Below, in pieces: positions 7,087 through 15,034 of a DNA stretch of 64,000 nt (positions are counted from its first letter, which is position 1; each line of letters opens with the position of its first letter). This DNA is from CAVUFH01 sp963740835 (GTDB lineage Bacteria > Actinomycetota > Acidimicrobiia > IMCC26256 > PALSA-610): the NCBI GenBank assembly GCA_963740835.1, contig CAVUFH010000002.1:124001-188000 (forward strand), read 5' to 3'. Made by a program: the position numbers and the translations under genes. The notes under the pieces were generated by a model, which did no database searches, was not told where the DNA came from, and saw only the letters and a program-made list of their open reading frames with translations.

Positions 7087-8304
7087 GTGTCGTTCGGCGT
7101 CCCTGCCCCGAGCTTCGGTACTCCTGCCCCGAGCTTCGGTACTCCTGCCCCGAGCTTCGGTACTCCTGCCCCGAGCTTCGGTACTCCTGCCCCGAGCTTC
7201 GGGACTTACATCCACATCCCCTTCTGCGCGAGCCGCTGCGACTACTGCGACTTCGCGACGTGGACCGACCGCGAGCACCTGATCGACGAGTACGTCGGCG
7301 CGATGGTCAATGACCTCGAACGTCGCCGCGGCGAGCAGCGGCCGCCCGCGACGAGCGTGTTCTTCGGCGGCGGCACGCCGTCGCTGCTCCCGGCGCGCGA
7401 CCTCGCACGCGTGCTCGCCGCGGTCGACCGGGCCGCCGACGCCGAGGTATCGGTCGAGTGCAACCCCGACAGTGTCGACGCCGAGAAGCTCGACACCTAC
7501 CGCGCGGCCGGGGTCACCCGGGTGTCGTTCGGCGTGCAGTCGCTCGCGTCGCATGTGCTGCGGGCGCTCGGTCGTACGCACGACCCGGCCAACGTCGAAC
7601 GCGCGATCTCATGCGCGCGCGCTTCCGGCTTCGACAACGTGAACGTCGATCTGATCTACGGCACTCCCGGCGAGAGCATCGACGACTGGCAGCACACGCT
7701 CGCCGGCGCGCTCGACCTCGGCGTCGAGCACGTCAGTGCATACGCGCTCACGGTCGAGCCGGGCACGCCGCTCGGCAGGCACGTCGCCGCGGGTGCGCGT
7801 CCGGCGCCCGACGACGACGATCAGGCGGAGAAGTACCTACTCGCCGACTCCATGCTCGGCGCTGCCGGCCTCGAGTGGTACGAGATCTCGAACTGGGCCC
7901 GTGCGGGCCGCGCCTGCCGGCACAACGAGTGCTACTGGGCGCAAGGCGAATACCTGGCGATCGGTTGCGCGGCACACGGTCACACCGATGGTCGCCGGTG
8001 GTGGAACGTACGCGCGCCGGAGCGTTACATCGACCGCATCGCGCGCCGGGAGTCGCCGGAGGCGGACTTCGAAACGCTCGACGCGCCGACGCGTCGCGAC
8101 GAGGCGTTCGCGCTCGCGCTCCGCACCCGCGGCGGTGCCGTCGCCCCGCCCGGCGTGGAGGCCGAGGTCGCGGCGCTGGTGGACGCGGGACTGCTCGACC
8201 ACGAGGGCAGTCGTGTCCGGCTGACGCGCACCGGGCGGCTCCTCGCCAATGACCTCACCGCGCGATTGCTCGCGGCGGCGCTTCCGACGGCTGGCACTCG
8301 ATAG
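7087..8304 (+). CDS. hemW: HemW-type radical SAM haem chaperone / coproporphyrinogen oxidase-like protein
   Basis: A 405-residue radical SAM protein. The cluster motif HIPFCASRCDYCDF gives the CxxxCxxC triad directly after the N-terminal repeat; FFGGGTPSLLP and the C-terminal HemN domain (about 280-400) follow. The F next to the last cysteine and the lack of the N-terminal extension of HemN point to HemW, which binds haem and delivers it to respiratory enzymes; oxidase activity is unlikely. The GTG start at 7087 lies 6 nt after a TACGCT -10 box (7075-7080), so the mRNA may be leaderless. Residues 7-34 are four copies of APSFGTP, encoded by a 21-bp tandem repeat, an unusual extension for the family. 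Confidence 0.9.
   Translation: MSFGVPAPSFGTPAPSFGTPAPSFGTPAPSFGTPAPSFGTYIHIPFCASRCDYCDFATWTDREHLIDEYVGAMVNDLERRRGEQRPPATSVFFGGGTPSLLPARDLARVLAAVDRAADAEVSVECNPDSVDAEKLDTYRAAGVTRVSFGVQSLASHVLRALGRTHDPANVERAISCARASGFDNVNVDLIYGTPGESIDDWQHTLAGALDLGVEHVSAYALTVEPGTPLGRHVAAGARPAPDDDDQAEKYLLADSMLGAAGLEWYEISNWARAGRACRHNECYWAQGEYLAIGCAAHGHTDGRRWWNVRAPERYIDRIARRESPEADFETLDAPTRRDEAFALALRTRGGAVAPPGVEAEVAALVDAGLLDHEGSRVRLTRTGRLLANDLTARLLAAALPTAGTR
7105..7203 (+). repeat. 21-bp in-frame tandem repeat at the start of hemW
   Basis: Four identical 21-bp units (7105-7125, 7126-7146, 7147-7167, 7168-7188) and a partial fifth (7189-7203). Each encodes APSFGTP. The unit length is a multiple of three, so copy-number change would alter only the length of the N-terminal tail. 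Confidence 0.95.
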
Positions 8305-8317
8305 CATTGAGTGCCAA
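8291..8317. promoter_or_regulatory. CIRCE operator of hrcA-dnaJ
   Basis: CTGGCACTC-N9-GAGTGCCAA, eight of nine arm positions paired, matching the CIRCE consensus for HrcA. The element covers the stop codon of hemW (8302-8304), and the hrcA start follows at 8354. HrcA bound here would repress its own operon until heat or misfolded protein removes it. Confidence 0.93.
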
Positions 8318-8353
8318 CTCGAGTTCGGAGGGACCCGGAAGGGCCGGAGAACC

Positions 8354-9471
8354 ATGAGTGCCAGGTACCCCAAGGACGAGGACGCCCGGGCGGCGAAGGA
8401 CGCGGACGCGAACGAAGCGCGGGAAGACGGCGGACCGGCGGCAGTGGAGGCAAGCCTCGACGATCGCAAGGCCGCGGTCCTGCGGGCGATCATCGAGCAG
8501 TACGTCGCGAGCGCGCTGCCGGTCGGGTCGGCCACCGTCACGCGCAGTGCCGATCTCGGGGTCTCCGCGGCGACGGTGCGCAACGAGATGTCGATGCTCG
8601 AGCGCGAGGGCTACATCACACAGCCGCACACGTCCGCGGGGCGCGTCCCCACCGACCGCGGCTACCGCTACTACGTCGACCACCTCGCCGGCGTCACCAC
8701 GCTCGCGCCCACCGAACGGCGCCGGATCGCCGAGTTCTTCACGTCCGCCACAATGGCGATGGACGACCTGCTGCACCAGACGAGCCAGTTGCTGACGCGC
8801 GTCACCGCGCACGCGGCCGTCGTCGTCGGGCCGCAGGTGGAGGCCGTCGTGATCCGCGGTGCCCACCTCGCGCTGCTGCAACCGCGCGTCGTGCTCGCGG
8901 TCGTCATCTTGTCGAACGGCGCGGTCGAGAAGCAGGTGGTGTTCCTCGACGAGGACGCCACCGACGCCGACGTCGCGATCGCAAGTGCCCGGATGGGCCA
9001 ACTCCTCGACGGTCACCGCCTCGGCGACCTCCCGGCGTGGAGCGACGACGCCCTCCCCGACGACACGATCGCGGAGCGGCTCGCGCGCGCCGCGTGCGCG
9101 ACGCGCTGGGCAGTCACCTCGGCCTGCACCACCCTGAGCCGCTCTACGTCGGCGGTGCGAGCCGGCTCGCGGCGGAGCCCGACGCCTTCACCGGCACCAC
9201 GGTGGCGCGGCTCATCGAGCTGCTCGAGCACCACGTCGTGCTCGCTTCACTCATGCGCGAGATGCTCGGCCCCGGCCTCACGGTCCGCATCGGTTCGGAG
9301 AACGCCAACGCCGACCTGCAGGAAGTGTCGGTCGTGCTCGCGCCGTATCTGGTGGAAGGCGAGCTGGTGGGTACCGTCGGGGTCCTCGGGCCGACCCGCA
9401 TGGACTATCGCAAGGCGCAGGCCGCGGTGGCCACCGTCTCCCAACGTCTCGGCCGCCAACTCTCCCCGTGA
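8354..9471 (+). CDS. hrcA: Heat-inducible repressor HrcA, frame broken once
   Basis: The repressor of CIRCE-controlled chaperone genes. The first 245 or so residues are in one frame: a low-complexity N-terminal extension (1-40), the winged helix (DRKAAVLRAIIEQYVASALP, VSAATVRNEM, HTSAGRVPTDRGYRYYVD) and the start of the ligand-like domain. The conserved C-terminal part, PLYVGGASRLAAEP to GVLGPTRMDYRKA, is in the frame one base earlier and ends at 9471. The break lies in the GC dinucleotide-rich tract at about 9082-9100; one missing base or two extra bases would explain it. Everything else, including the CIRCE operator and dnaJ behind it, looks functional, so I favour a sequence error or recent lesion. 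ATG at 8354 is the chosen start. Confidence 0.85.
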
Positions 9472-9492
9472 ACGCTCGGAACCTGAACCCGC

Positions 9493-10617
9493 ATGGCTGA
9501 CCGCGACTACTACGAAGTGCTCGGCTGCACCCGCCAGAGCACCGACGAAGACCTGAAGAAGGCGTACCGCACGCTCGCACGCCAGTACCACCCGGACGCC
9601 AACCCCGACGATCCCGCGGCGGCGGAGCGCTTCAAAGAGGTCCAGCGCGCGTACGAGACGCTGCGCGACCCCGAACGGCGGCGCCGTTACGACGTGTTCG
9701 GCGACGACGGCAATCGGGGCGCAGGCGCCGGTGCCGGCGCCGCGGGCGACTTCGGGCTCAACGACCTGTTCGACGCGTTCTTCGGCGGCGACGCGTTCGG
9801 TCGCTTCGGCGGCGGGGGCGACCAAGGCCCGCGGCGAGGTGCCGACGCCGAGCTCACGATCGAGCTGACGCTGCGCGAAGTGGTGTTCGGTGCCCGCAAA
9901 ACCGTCGAGCCGCGCATGCCCATCGAGTGCGAGGTGTGCGGCGGCAGCGGCGCCGCGCCCGGCACGCACACCGAAACCTGCCCCACCTGCGAAGGGCGGG
10001 GCGAGGTACGCCAGGTGCGGCGCAGCCTGCTCGGCCAGCTGGTGACCGCGGCCCCGTGCCAGGCGTGCGCCGGCACCGGCGAGCTCATCCCGACGCCGTG
10101 CGAAACGTGCCGCGGCGACGGGCGCGTCCACGGCACCCGCTCGCTCGACGTCGACGTGCCGGCCGGCATCGACGAAGGCCAACGCCTCCGGCTCGCGCAA
10201 CGAGGGCCCGCGGCACCGCGCGGCGGCGTGCCGGGGGATCTCTACGTGAACGTCCGCGTCCCGCGTGACCCGAACTTCGTGCGGCAAGGGGACGATCTCG
10301 TCCACCGCACACCGATCTCCATCGTGCAGGCGTCGCTCGGCACCATGCTCACGCTCGAGACGCTGGACGGCGAGCAGGAGCTCGAGATCCACGCCGGCAC
10401 CCAGCACGGCGCGCAGCTCCGGCTGCGCGGGCTCGGTATCCCGTCGCTGCGGAACGGTCGCCGCGGCGACCTCGTGTGCGAGATCGCGGTCGAGGTGCCG
10501 CGCAACCTCACGACCGAGGAAGCGGAGCTCCTCGCCCAGTTCGCCGCGCTGCGCGGCGAGGACGTGCAGTCCGGACGCGAAGGCCTGTTCTCGCGCATCC
10601 GCTCCGCGTTCCAGTAG
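9493..10617 (+). CDS. dnaJ: Chaperone protein DnaJ
   Basis: A 374-residue class I J-protein that delivers unfolded clients to DnaK and stimulates its ATPase. The J-domain (residues 4-68) has the essential HPD in RQYHPDANP. A Gly/Phe-rich linker follows (FGGDAFGRFGGGG), then four zinc-finger repeats CEVCGGSG, CPTCEGRG, CQACAGTG and CETCRGDG, and the two C-terminal beta-domains. It lies 21 bp behind hrcA and is presumably under the same CIRCE control. dnaK and grpE are not in the window, matching the separate hrcA-dnaJ2 locus known in actinobacteria. Confidence 0.95.
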   Translation: MADRDYYEVLGCTRQSTDEDLKKAYRTLARQYHPDANPDDPAAAERFKEVQRAYETLRDPERRRRYDVFGDDGNRGAGAGAGAAGDFGLNDLFDAFFGGDAFGRFGGGGDQGPRRGADAELTIELTLREVVFGARKTVEPRMPIECEVCGGSGAAPGTHTETCPTCEGRGEVRQVRRSLLGQLVTAAPCQACAGTGELIPTPCETCRGDGRVHGTRSLDVDVPAGIDEGQRLRLAQRGPAAPRGGVPGDLYVNVRVPRDPNFVRQGDDLVHRTPISIVQASLGTMLTLETLDGEQELEIHAGTQHGAQLRLRGLGIPSLRNGRRGDLVCEIAVEVPRNLTTEEAELLAQFAALRGEDVQSGREGLFSRIRSAFQ

Positions 10618-10626
10618 GCCGGCCGG

Positions 10627-11346
10627 TTGGAAGCGCAGTGGTGCGCGGCCGAGGATGCCGTCGCCCACGTGTTCGTCGACGCCCTCGACGACACCTGCAC
10701 GATCGCCGGGCCTGAGGGCCATCACCTCCAGCGAGTGCGCCGCGTGCATCCGGGTGAGGTCGTGACGGCGGCCGACGGCACCGGCCACTGGCGGCGCTAC
10801 GCGGTCCGGGCGGCGGACGCCGGCGAGCTCCAGCTCGATGCGACCGGCGCGCTCCGCGTCGAACCCGAGCTCGCGCCGGTCGTCGGCCTCGCGCTCGCAC
10901 TCACCAAGAGCGGCCTCGACCACGTCGCGGCCCGGTGCACGGAGCTCGGCATGGATCACATCGAACCGGTGCGCACCGAACGCAGCGTGGTGCGCTGGGA
11001 CGACGCCCGCGCGCGGAAGGCCGTCGCCCGCTTGCGCACGATCGTCCGCGAGGCCGCGACGCAGTGCCGGCGGGCCCGCCTCCCGGAAGTTCGGCCGGTG
11101 ACGTCGCTCGGCGCGCTCGCCGGCCGCCCCGGGCTCGTCCTCGCGGACCGCCGCGGCGTCCCGGCCGCGTCGTTCCCGGTGCCCGGCCCCGAGGGATGGA
11201 CCGTCGTCGTCGGCCCCGAAGGCGGGCTGACGCCTGCCGAGATCGACCGGCTCGGTCCGTCGGTGCCGCGCCTGGCGCTCGGCCCGCATGTGCTGCGCGC
11301 GGAGACCGCCCCAATAGCCGTGGTTGCGGCGTTCCGGGCATGTTGA
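10627..11346 (+). CDS. rsmE: 16S rRNA m3U1498 methyltransferase RsmE
   Basis: A SPOUT-family methyltransferase (239 aa) that methylates uridine 1498 of 16S rRNA using S-adenosylmethionine. N-terminal PUA-like part: PEGHHLQRVRRVHPGEVV (about 29-46). The SPOUT knot is clear from WTVVVGPEGGLTPAEID and the final LALGPHVLRAETAPIAVVA. The TTG at 10627 gives a normal start position, but other near-cognate starts downstream are possible. It is 9 bp behind dnaJ, likely co-transcribed, as in many actinobacteria. Confidence 0.9.
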   Translation: MEAQWCAAEDAVAHVFVDALDDTCTIAGPEGHHLQRVRRVHPGEVVTAADGTGHWRRYAVRAADAGELQLDATGALRVEPELAPVVGLALALTKSGLDHVAARCTELGMDHIEPVRTERSVVRWDDARARKAVARLRTIVREAATQCRRARLPEVRPVTSLGALAGRPGLVLADRRGVPAASFPVPGPEGWTVVVGPEGGLTPAEIDRLGPSVPRLALGPHVLRAETAPIAVVAAFRAC

Positions 11347-11448
11347 CCATGATGTGAGGAGTCGGCATGGGGCGTCAGACGTGTGTAGAGAGGGGCGCGC
11401 GTCACCGGTTGTGCCGATCGCGCACCGATGTTTGATTCGTGCAGGAGC

Positions 11449-11478
11449 ATGACTTTCACGGAGCGCGGCTGTTACGGT
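11449..11478 (+). promoter_or_regulatory. Candidate promoter for the BldD-like gene
   Basis: ATGACT (11449-11454) and TACGGT (11473-11478) are 18 bp apart. A start near 11485 would leave a leader of about 130 nt, which then holds the tandem repeats described separately. This is weaker than the cbiM promoter. Confidence 0.35.
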
Positions 11479-11506
11479 GCTCACTGAGGCGCGACGTTCG
11501 CTGGGT

Positions 11507-11599
11507 CACGGGTCGCGCCTCACGGGTCGGGCCTCAGGATGCCCGGGTCCCGGACACAGGATCGACGGGTCAGTCATCGGGTCACAGGTCATCGGGTCA
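11507..11599. repeat. Tandem and direct repeats in the leader of the BldD-like gene
   Basis: Two adjacent 14-bp copies, CACGGGTCGCGCCT (11507-11520) and CACGGGTCGGGCCT (11521-11534), are followed by three CGGGTCA boxes (11566-11572, 11578-11584, 11593-11599). GTCAC cores recur here, which resemble half-sites reported for BldD boxes, so autoregulation is possible. The 11347-11618 gap holds no convincing gene. Confidence 0.6.
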
Positions 11600-11618
11600 T
11601 AGGGGCTGAGGAGCAAGG

Positions 11619-12113
11619 GTGGGAACGACCGGAGCAAGGGTCGGCGAACGCTTACGAGCGATCCGCCGGCAAAAGGGCTTGTCGCTGCACGACGTCGAAG
11701 CTCGCTCGAACCTCGAATTCAAGGCTTCGGTCCTCGGCGCGTACGAGCGCGGTGAGCGGGCGATCTCGGTGCCGCGATTGCTACGCCTGGCCGAGATCTA
11801 CGAGGTCCCCTCGGACCAGTTGCTCCCGCGCGAGCTCGAAGGCGAGATCAGTCTCGTGGATCCGGGTGGCAGCGCCGGGATGGAGGCGGGGTTCACCATC
11901 GACCTCGTACGCCTGCACGACCTCGACGATCCCGACGCGCAGATCCTCTCGCGCTTTGCGACGAGCATCCAGCTCGAGCGCCAGGACTTCAACGGTCGCA
12001 TGCTCACGATCCGCCGCTCGGACCTGCGCGTGCTCGCGTCGGTGATGGGACGCCGGATCGACGAACTCGGTGCCCGGCTCGAACAGCTGGGCCTCCGGGC
12101 CGGCGCGGTCTGA
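11619..12113 (+). CDS. BldD-like transcriptional regulator with a c-di-GMP binding signature
   Basis: A 164-residue regulator. Residues 7-70 form a helix-turn-helix (RLRAIRRQKGLSLHDVEARS, then GAYERGERAISVPRL), closely like BldD of Streptomyces. The C-domain (about 90-160) aligns with the BldD effector domain and keeps the spacing RxD-X8-RxxD: RQD at 121-123 and RRSD at 132-135. In BldD this signature binds tetrameric cyclic di-GMP, which glues two protomers on DNA. I infer that c-di-GMP control of a global regulator is kept in this lineage. The GTG at 11619 was chosen as start because the HTH begins a few residues later; the overlapping frame from 11539 lacks any domain. Confidence 0.85.
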   Translation: MGTTGARVGERLRAIRRQKGLSLHDVEARSNLEFKASVLGAYERGERAISVPRLLRLAEIYEVPSDQLLPRELEGEISLVDPGGSAGMEAGFTIDLVRLHDLDDPDAQILSRFATSIQLERQDFNGRMLTIRRSDLRVLASVMGRRIDELGARLEQLGLRAGAV

Positions 12114-12184
12114 GCCGCCGGTGCAGGGTGCGCGCCCGCGCGTCGGCCTGAACCGGCGGGGCGACGCGCTACCCTGAACCTGCC

Positions 12185-13144
12185 TTGGCAACGTCGAACA
12201 CCAGTACGTCGCTCAAGATCCTTGTTCCGGGAAACCACCTCATGGTGGGGTTGCTCGGCCAGCGTGACGAGCTTTTGCGCCTCGTCGAAGCGGCGTTCCC
12301 GGTGAAGATCCTCGTGCGCGGCAACGAGATCACGATCACCGGTGACAACGCCGACACCGAACGCGTCGGTCGACTGTTCGAGGAGATGGTCGTGCTCCTC
12401 GAGCAGGGCCACGAGCTCGACCGCGAAGGCCTCGGTCGGTCCATCGCGATGTTGAAAGCGGACCAGCGCCCGAGCGAGGTCCTGAGCACCGAAGTCGTGC
12501 GCGGTCGCAAGACCGTTCGTCCGAAGACGGCCGGACAGAAGCGCTACGTCGACGCGGTGCGCGACAACACGATCACGTTCGTCGTGGGCCCGGCGGGCAC
12601 CGGCAAGAGCTACCTCGCGGTCGCGCTCGCGGTGCAAGCGCTGCAGGCCAAGGAAGTGAACCGCATCATCCTCACCCGCCCCGCGGTCGAGGCAGGGGAG
12701 CGGCTCGGTTTCCTCCCGGGCGACATGATGGCGAAGGTCGATCCGTACCTGCGTCCGCTGTACGACGCGCTCTATGACATGCTCGAGCCGGAGAGCGTGG
12801 CGCGGTTGATGGACCGCGGCACGATCGAGGTCGCGCCGCTCGCGTACATGCGGGGCCGCACGCTCAACGACTCGTTCATCATCCTCGACGAGGCGCAGAA
12901 CACCACGCCCGAGCAGATGAAGATGTTCCTCACCCGGCTCGGGTTCGGGTCCAAGGCGGTCGTCACCGGCGACGTGACGCAGATCGACCTCCCGGAGGGT
13001 CGGGGTCGCTCGGGCTTGCTGCAGGTCCAAGACGTGCTCGACGGCGTCGAGGGGTTGCAGTTCGTGCTGCTCGGTTCCCCGGATGTCGTCCGCCATCGCA
13101 TCGTCCAGGACATCGTCGACGCCTACGAGCGTCACGAGCACTAG
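12185..13144 (+). CDS. phoH: PhoH-family ATPase
   Basis: A 319-residue P-loop ATPase of the PhoH/PhoL family, linked to RNA metabolism and ribosome assembly. The N-terminal KH-like segment (residues 10-75) is followed by the ATPase domain with Walker A GPAGTGKSYLA, the ILTRPAVEAGERLGFLPGD block, and Walker B FIILDEAQNTTPEQ; GDVTQIDLP is the family sensor. The TTG start at 12185 lies 9 nt behind a TACCCT -10 box (12170-12175), so the message has almost no leader. The gene heads a phoH-ybeY-corC-era cluster found across bacteria. Confidence 0.92.
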   Translation: MATSNTSTSLKILVPGNHLMVGLLGQRDELLRLVEAAFPVKILVRGNEITITGDNADTERVGRLFEEMVVLLEQGHELDREGLGRSIAMLKADQRPSEVLSTEVVRGRKTVRPKTAGQKRYVDAVRDNTITFVVGPAGTGKSYLAVALAVQALQAKEVNRIILTRPAVEAGERLGFLPGDMMAKVDPYLRPLYDALYDMLEPESVARLMDRGTIEVAPLAYMRGRTLNDSFIILDEAQNTTPEQMKMFLTRLGFGSKAVVTGDVTQIDLPEGRGRSGLLQVQDVLDGVEGLQFVLLGSPDVVRHRIVQDIVDAYERHEH

Positions 13145-13152
13145 TCCGGCCG

Positions 13153-13686
13153 GTGAACACGACCGAATTCTCGGTGTTCGGCGCGGACGAACAGCGTGAC
13201 GTCACTGTCGACGTCGCCCGCTGGGGCCGGCTCGCGCAGCTGGTGCTCGAGCACGAACGCGTCGAGGCGCGCTTCGGTGCCGCCGCCGAGATGTCGCTGC
13301 TCTTCGTCGACGAGCCGACGATCGCCGACCTGAACGAACGCTTCCTCGACGCCCACGGCCCCACCGACGTGCTCGCGTTCCCGATGGACGACGAAGTGCC
13401 GCCCGGTGGCCGTCAACCCGACCAGGGTGGGCGCGGGCCGGGTGCGCCGACCGACCCCGGCGACCCGCCCGCGCTGCTCGGCGACGTCGTCGTGTGCCCG
13501 GTCATCGCGCAGCGCCAGGCACGCGAGCGCAGCATCCCGTTCGACGACGAGCTCGCGCTGCTGGTGGTGCACGGCGTGTTACATCTGCTCGACTACGACC
13601 ACGCCGAAGCCGAGGAGGCCACGGTGATGCGCCGGCGTGAACAGGAGCTGCTCGAACGGTTCCGTGAGCTCGAGGAAAAGGGGTGA
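13153..13686 (+). CDS. ybeY: Endoribonuclease / rRNA maturation factor YbeY
   Basis: A zinc-dependent RNase (177 aa) needed for 16S rRNA 3'-end maturation and ribosome quality control. The metal motif HGVLHLLDYDH (HxxxHxxxxxH) is intact near residue 140. The upstream LNERFLDAHGPTDVLAFPMD block is typical. A proline/glycine-rich insert (about residues 80-105) lengthens it slightly against the usual 150-160 aa. The GTG start lies 8 nt after the phoH stop. Confidence 0.93.
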   Translation: MNTTEFSVFGADEQRDVTVDVARWGRLAQLVLEHERVEARFGAAAEMSLLFVDEPTIADLNERFLDAHGPTDVLAFPMDDEVPPGGRQPDQGGRGPGAPTDPGDPPALLGDVVVCPVIAQRQARERSIPFDDELALLVVHGVLHLLDYDHAEAEEATVMRRREQELLERFRELEEKG

Positions 13687-13730
13687 GAGGTCCGGTGTCC
13701 GCACCCCCAGATACCGGTACCCTGCCCGCG

Positions 13731-13754
13731 ATGAGTCAGGCGACTTGGTCGTGA
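13731..13754 (+). other. Possible leaderless 7-codon upstream ORF of the CorC-like gene
   Basis: ATG at 13731 opens a reading frame MSQATWS that stops at TGA 13752-13754, overlapping the GTG start of the next gene (GTGA). A TACCCT -10 box (13718-13723) places the predicted transcription start on the A of this ATG. Initiation here followed by re-initiation at the GTG would couple the two. Confidence 0.35.
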
Positions 13755-15034
13755 GCTCCGACCTCATCGCCGTTGCCGCGATCGTTTTGCTGTTCTTCTT
13801 CTCGATCGTGCTCGCCGCCGCAGAGACGGCGTTCCTCCGCATGAGCCGCGTCAAAGCACTCGCGCTGGAAGAGCAGGGTGAGAAGCGCGCGTCCCGTCTC
13901 GTGCGCATGCTCGAGCGGCCGGAGCGGACCGTGAACGCGGTCACGCTGCTCGCGCTCGCGGCCCAGCTCATCACGTCGTATCTCCTCGGCATCCTGTTCG
14001 GCGGGAGCGGGTTGTGGATCGTCGCGCTCACGTTGGTGCTGAACGTCATCGTCTTCTTCGTGTTCGCGGAAGCCGCGCCGAAGACCTGGGCGGTCGAGCA
14101 CACTGAACAAGCGGCGCTGCGCACGTCGGGGTTCTTGCGCTTCGTCACCGACTTCCCGCCGATCCGGCTGATCGTGCGCGGCCTGCTCGGTTTCGTGAAC
14201 ACGATCCTGCCGGGCAAGGGGCTGAAGAAGGGGCCGTTCGTCACCGAGGAGGAGATCCGCCAGATGGCGGACGTCGCCGCCGAAGAAGCCGCGATCGAGA
14301 CGAGTGAACGAGAGCTGATCCACTCGATCTTCGAGTTCGGTGACACCGTCGTGCGCGAGGTCATGCTCCCGCGTCCCGACATGATCGCGGTCGAGGCCGA
14401 TGCCACGGTCGACGAAGGCATCGCGCTCGCCATCAGCGCGGGGAAGTCACGGCTCCCCGCGTTCGACGACAGCACCGACAACATCGTCGGACTCGTCTTC
14501 CTCAAGGACCTCGTTGCCCGCAGCACGTCGGGTGAAGGCAGTGAGCCGGTGCGCGGCAGCCTGCGCCAGCCGCACTACGTGCCCGAGTCGAAGCGCGTCG
14601 CGGAGCTGCTGCGCGAGATGCAGACCGAGAAGTTCCACATGGCGATCGTCCTCGACGAGTACGGCGGCACCGCGGGCCTCATCACGATGGAGGACCTCCT
14701 CGAGGAGATCGTCGGCGAGATCACCGACGAGTACGACGTGGAGGAGCCTCAGATCGAGCGGCTCCCGGACGGCCGCCTCCGTGTGCCCGGCCGCACCCCG
14801 ATCGACGAGGTGAACGAGCTGCTCGACGTCGATCTGCCGTCCGAGGAATGGGACACGGTCGGTGGGCTCGTCTTCAACGCGCTCGGCCACGTGCCCGTCG
14901 AGGGCGAGTGCTGCCGCTCGACCGGCGCCGAGTTCTGCGCGGAGCGGGTCCAGGGCCGCCGCATCGTCTCGGTGCTCATCCGGCTGCTCGAACCGCACGA
15001 GATCCCGGTCGACGAAAAAGCCGCGGCGGAGTGA
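13751..15034 (+). CDS. CNNM/CorC-family membrane protein (DUF21 + CBS pair + CorC domain)
   Basis: A 427-residue membrane protein of the hemolysin-C/CorC family, thought to move or sense Mg2+ or other divalent ions. The DUF21 domain (residues 1-180) carries about four helices, including IAVAAIVLLFFFSIVLAAAE and LITSYLLGILF. Two CBS domains (about 200-320) include VMLPRPDMIAVEADATVDEG and FHMAIVLDEYGGTAGLITME, and the CorC_HlyC domain (340-420) ends the chain. The GTG at 13751 is chosen because the membrane domain starts straight after it. Its stop overlaps the era start. Confidence 0.88.
   Translation: MSSDLIAVAAIVLLFFFSIVLAAAETAFLRMSRVKALALEEQGEKRASRLVRMLERPERTVNAVTLLALAAQLITSYLLGILFGGSGLWIVALTLVLNVIVFFVFAEAAPKTWAVEHTEQAALRTSGFLRFVTDFPPIRLIVRGLLGFVNTILPGKGLKKGPFVTEEEIRQMADVAAEEAAIETSERELIHSIFEFGDTVVREVMLPRPDMIAVEADATVDEGIALAISAGKSRLPAFDDSTDNIVGLVFLKDLVARSTSGEGSEPVRGSLRQPHYVPESKRVAELLREMQTEKFHMAIVLDEYGGTAGLITMEDLLEEIVGEITDEYDVEEPQIERLPDGRLRVPGRTPIDEVNELLDVDLPSEEWDTVGGLVFNALGHVPVEGECCRSTGAEFCAERVQGRRIVSVLIRLLEPHEIPVDEKAAAE

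Noticed and set aside
9247..11484. 745-residue minus-strand open frame across hrcA, dnaJ and rsmE
   Set aside because: Antisense to three recognisable genes, Arg/Ala/Glu-rich with no domain; long antisense frames are expected at this GC content.
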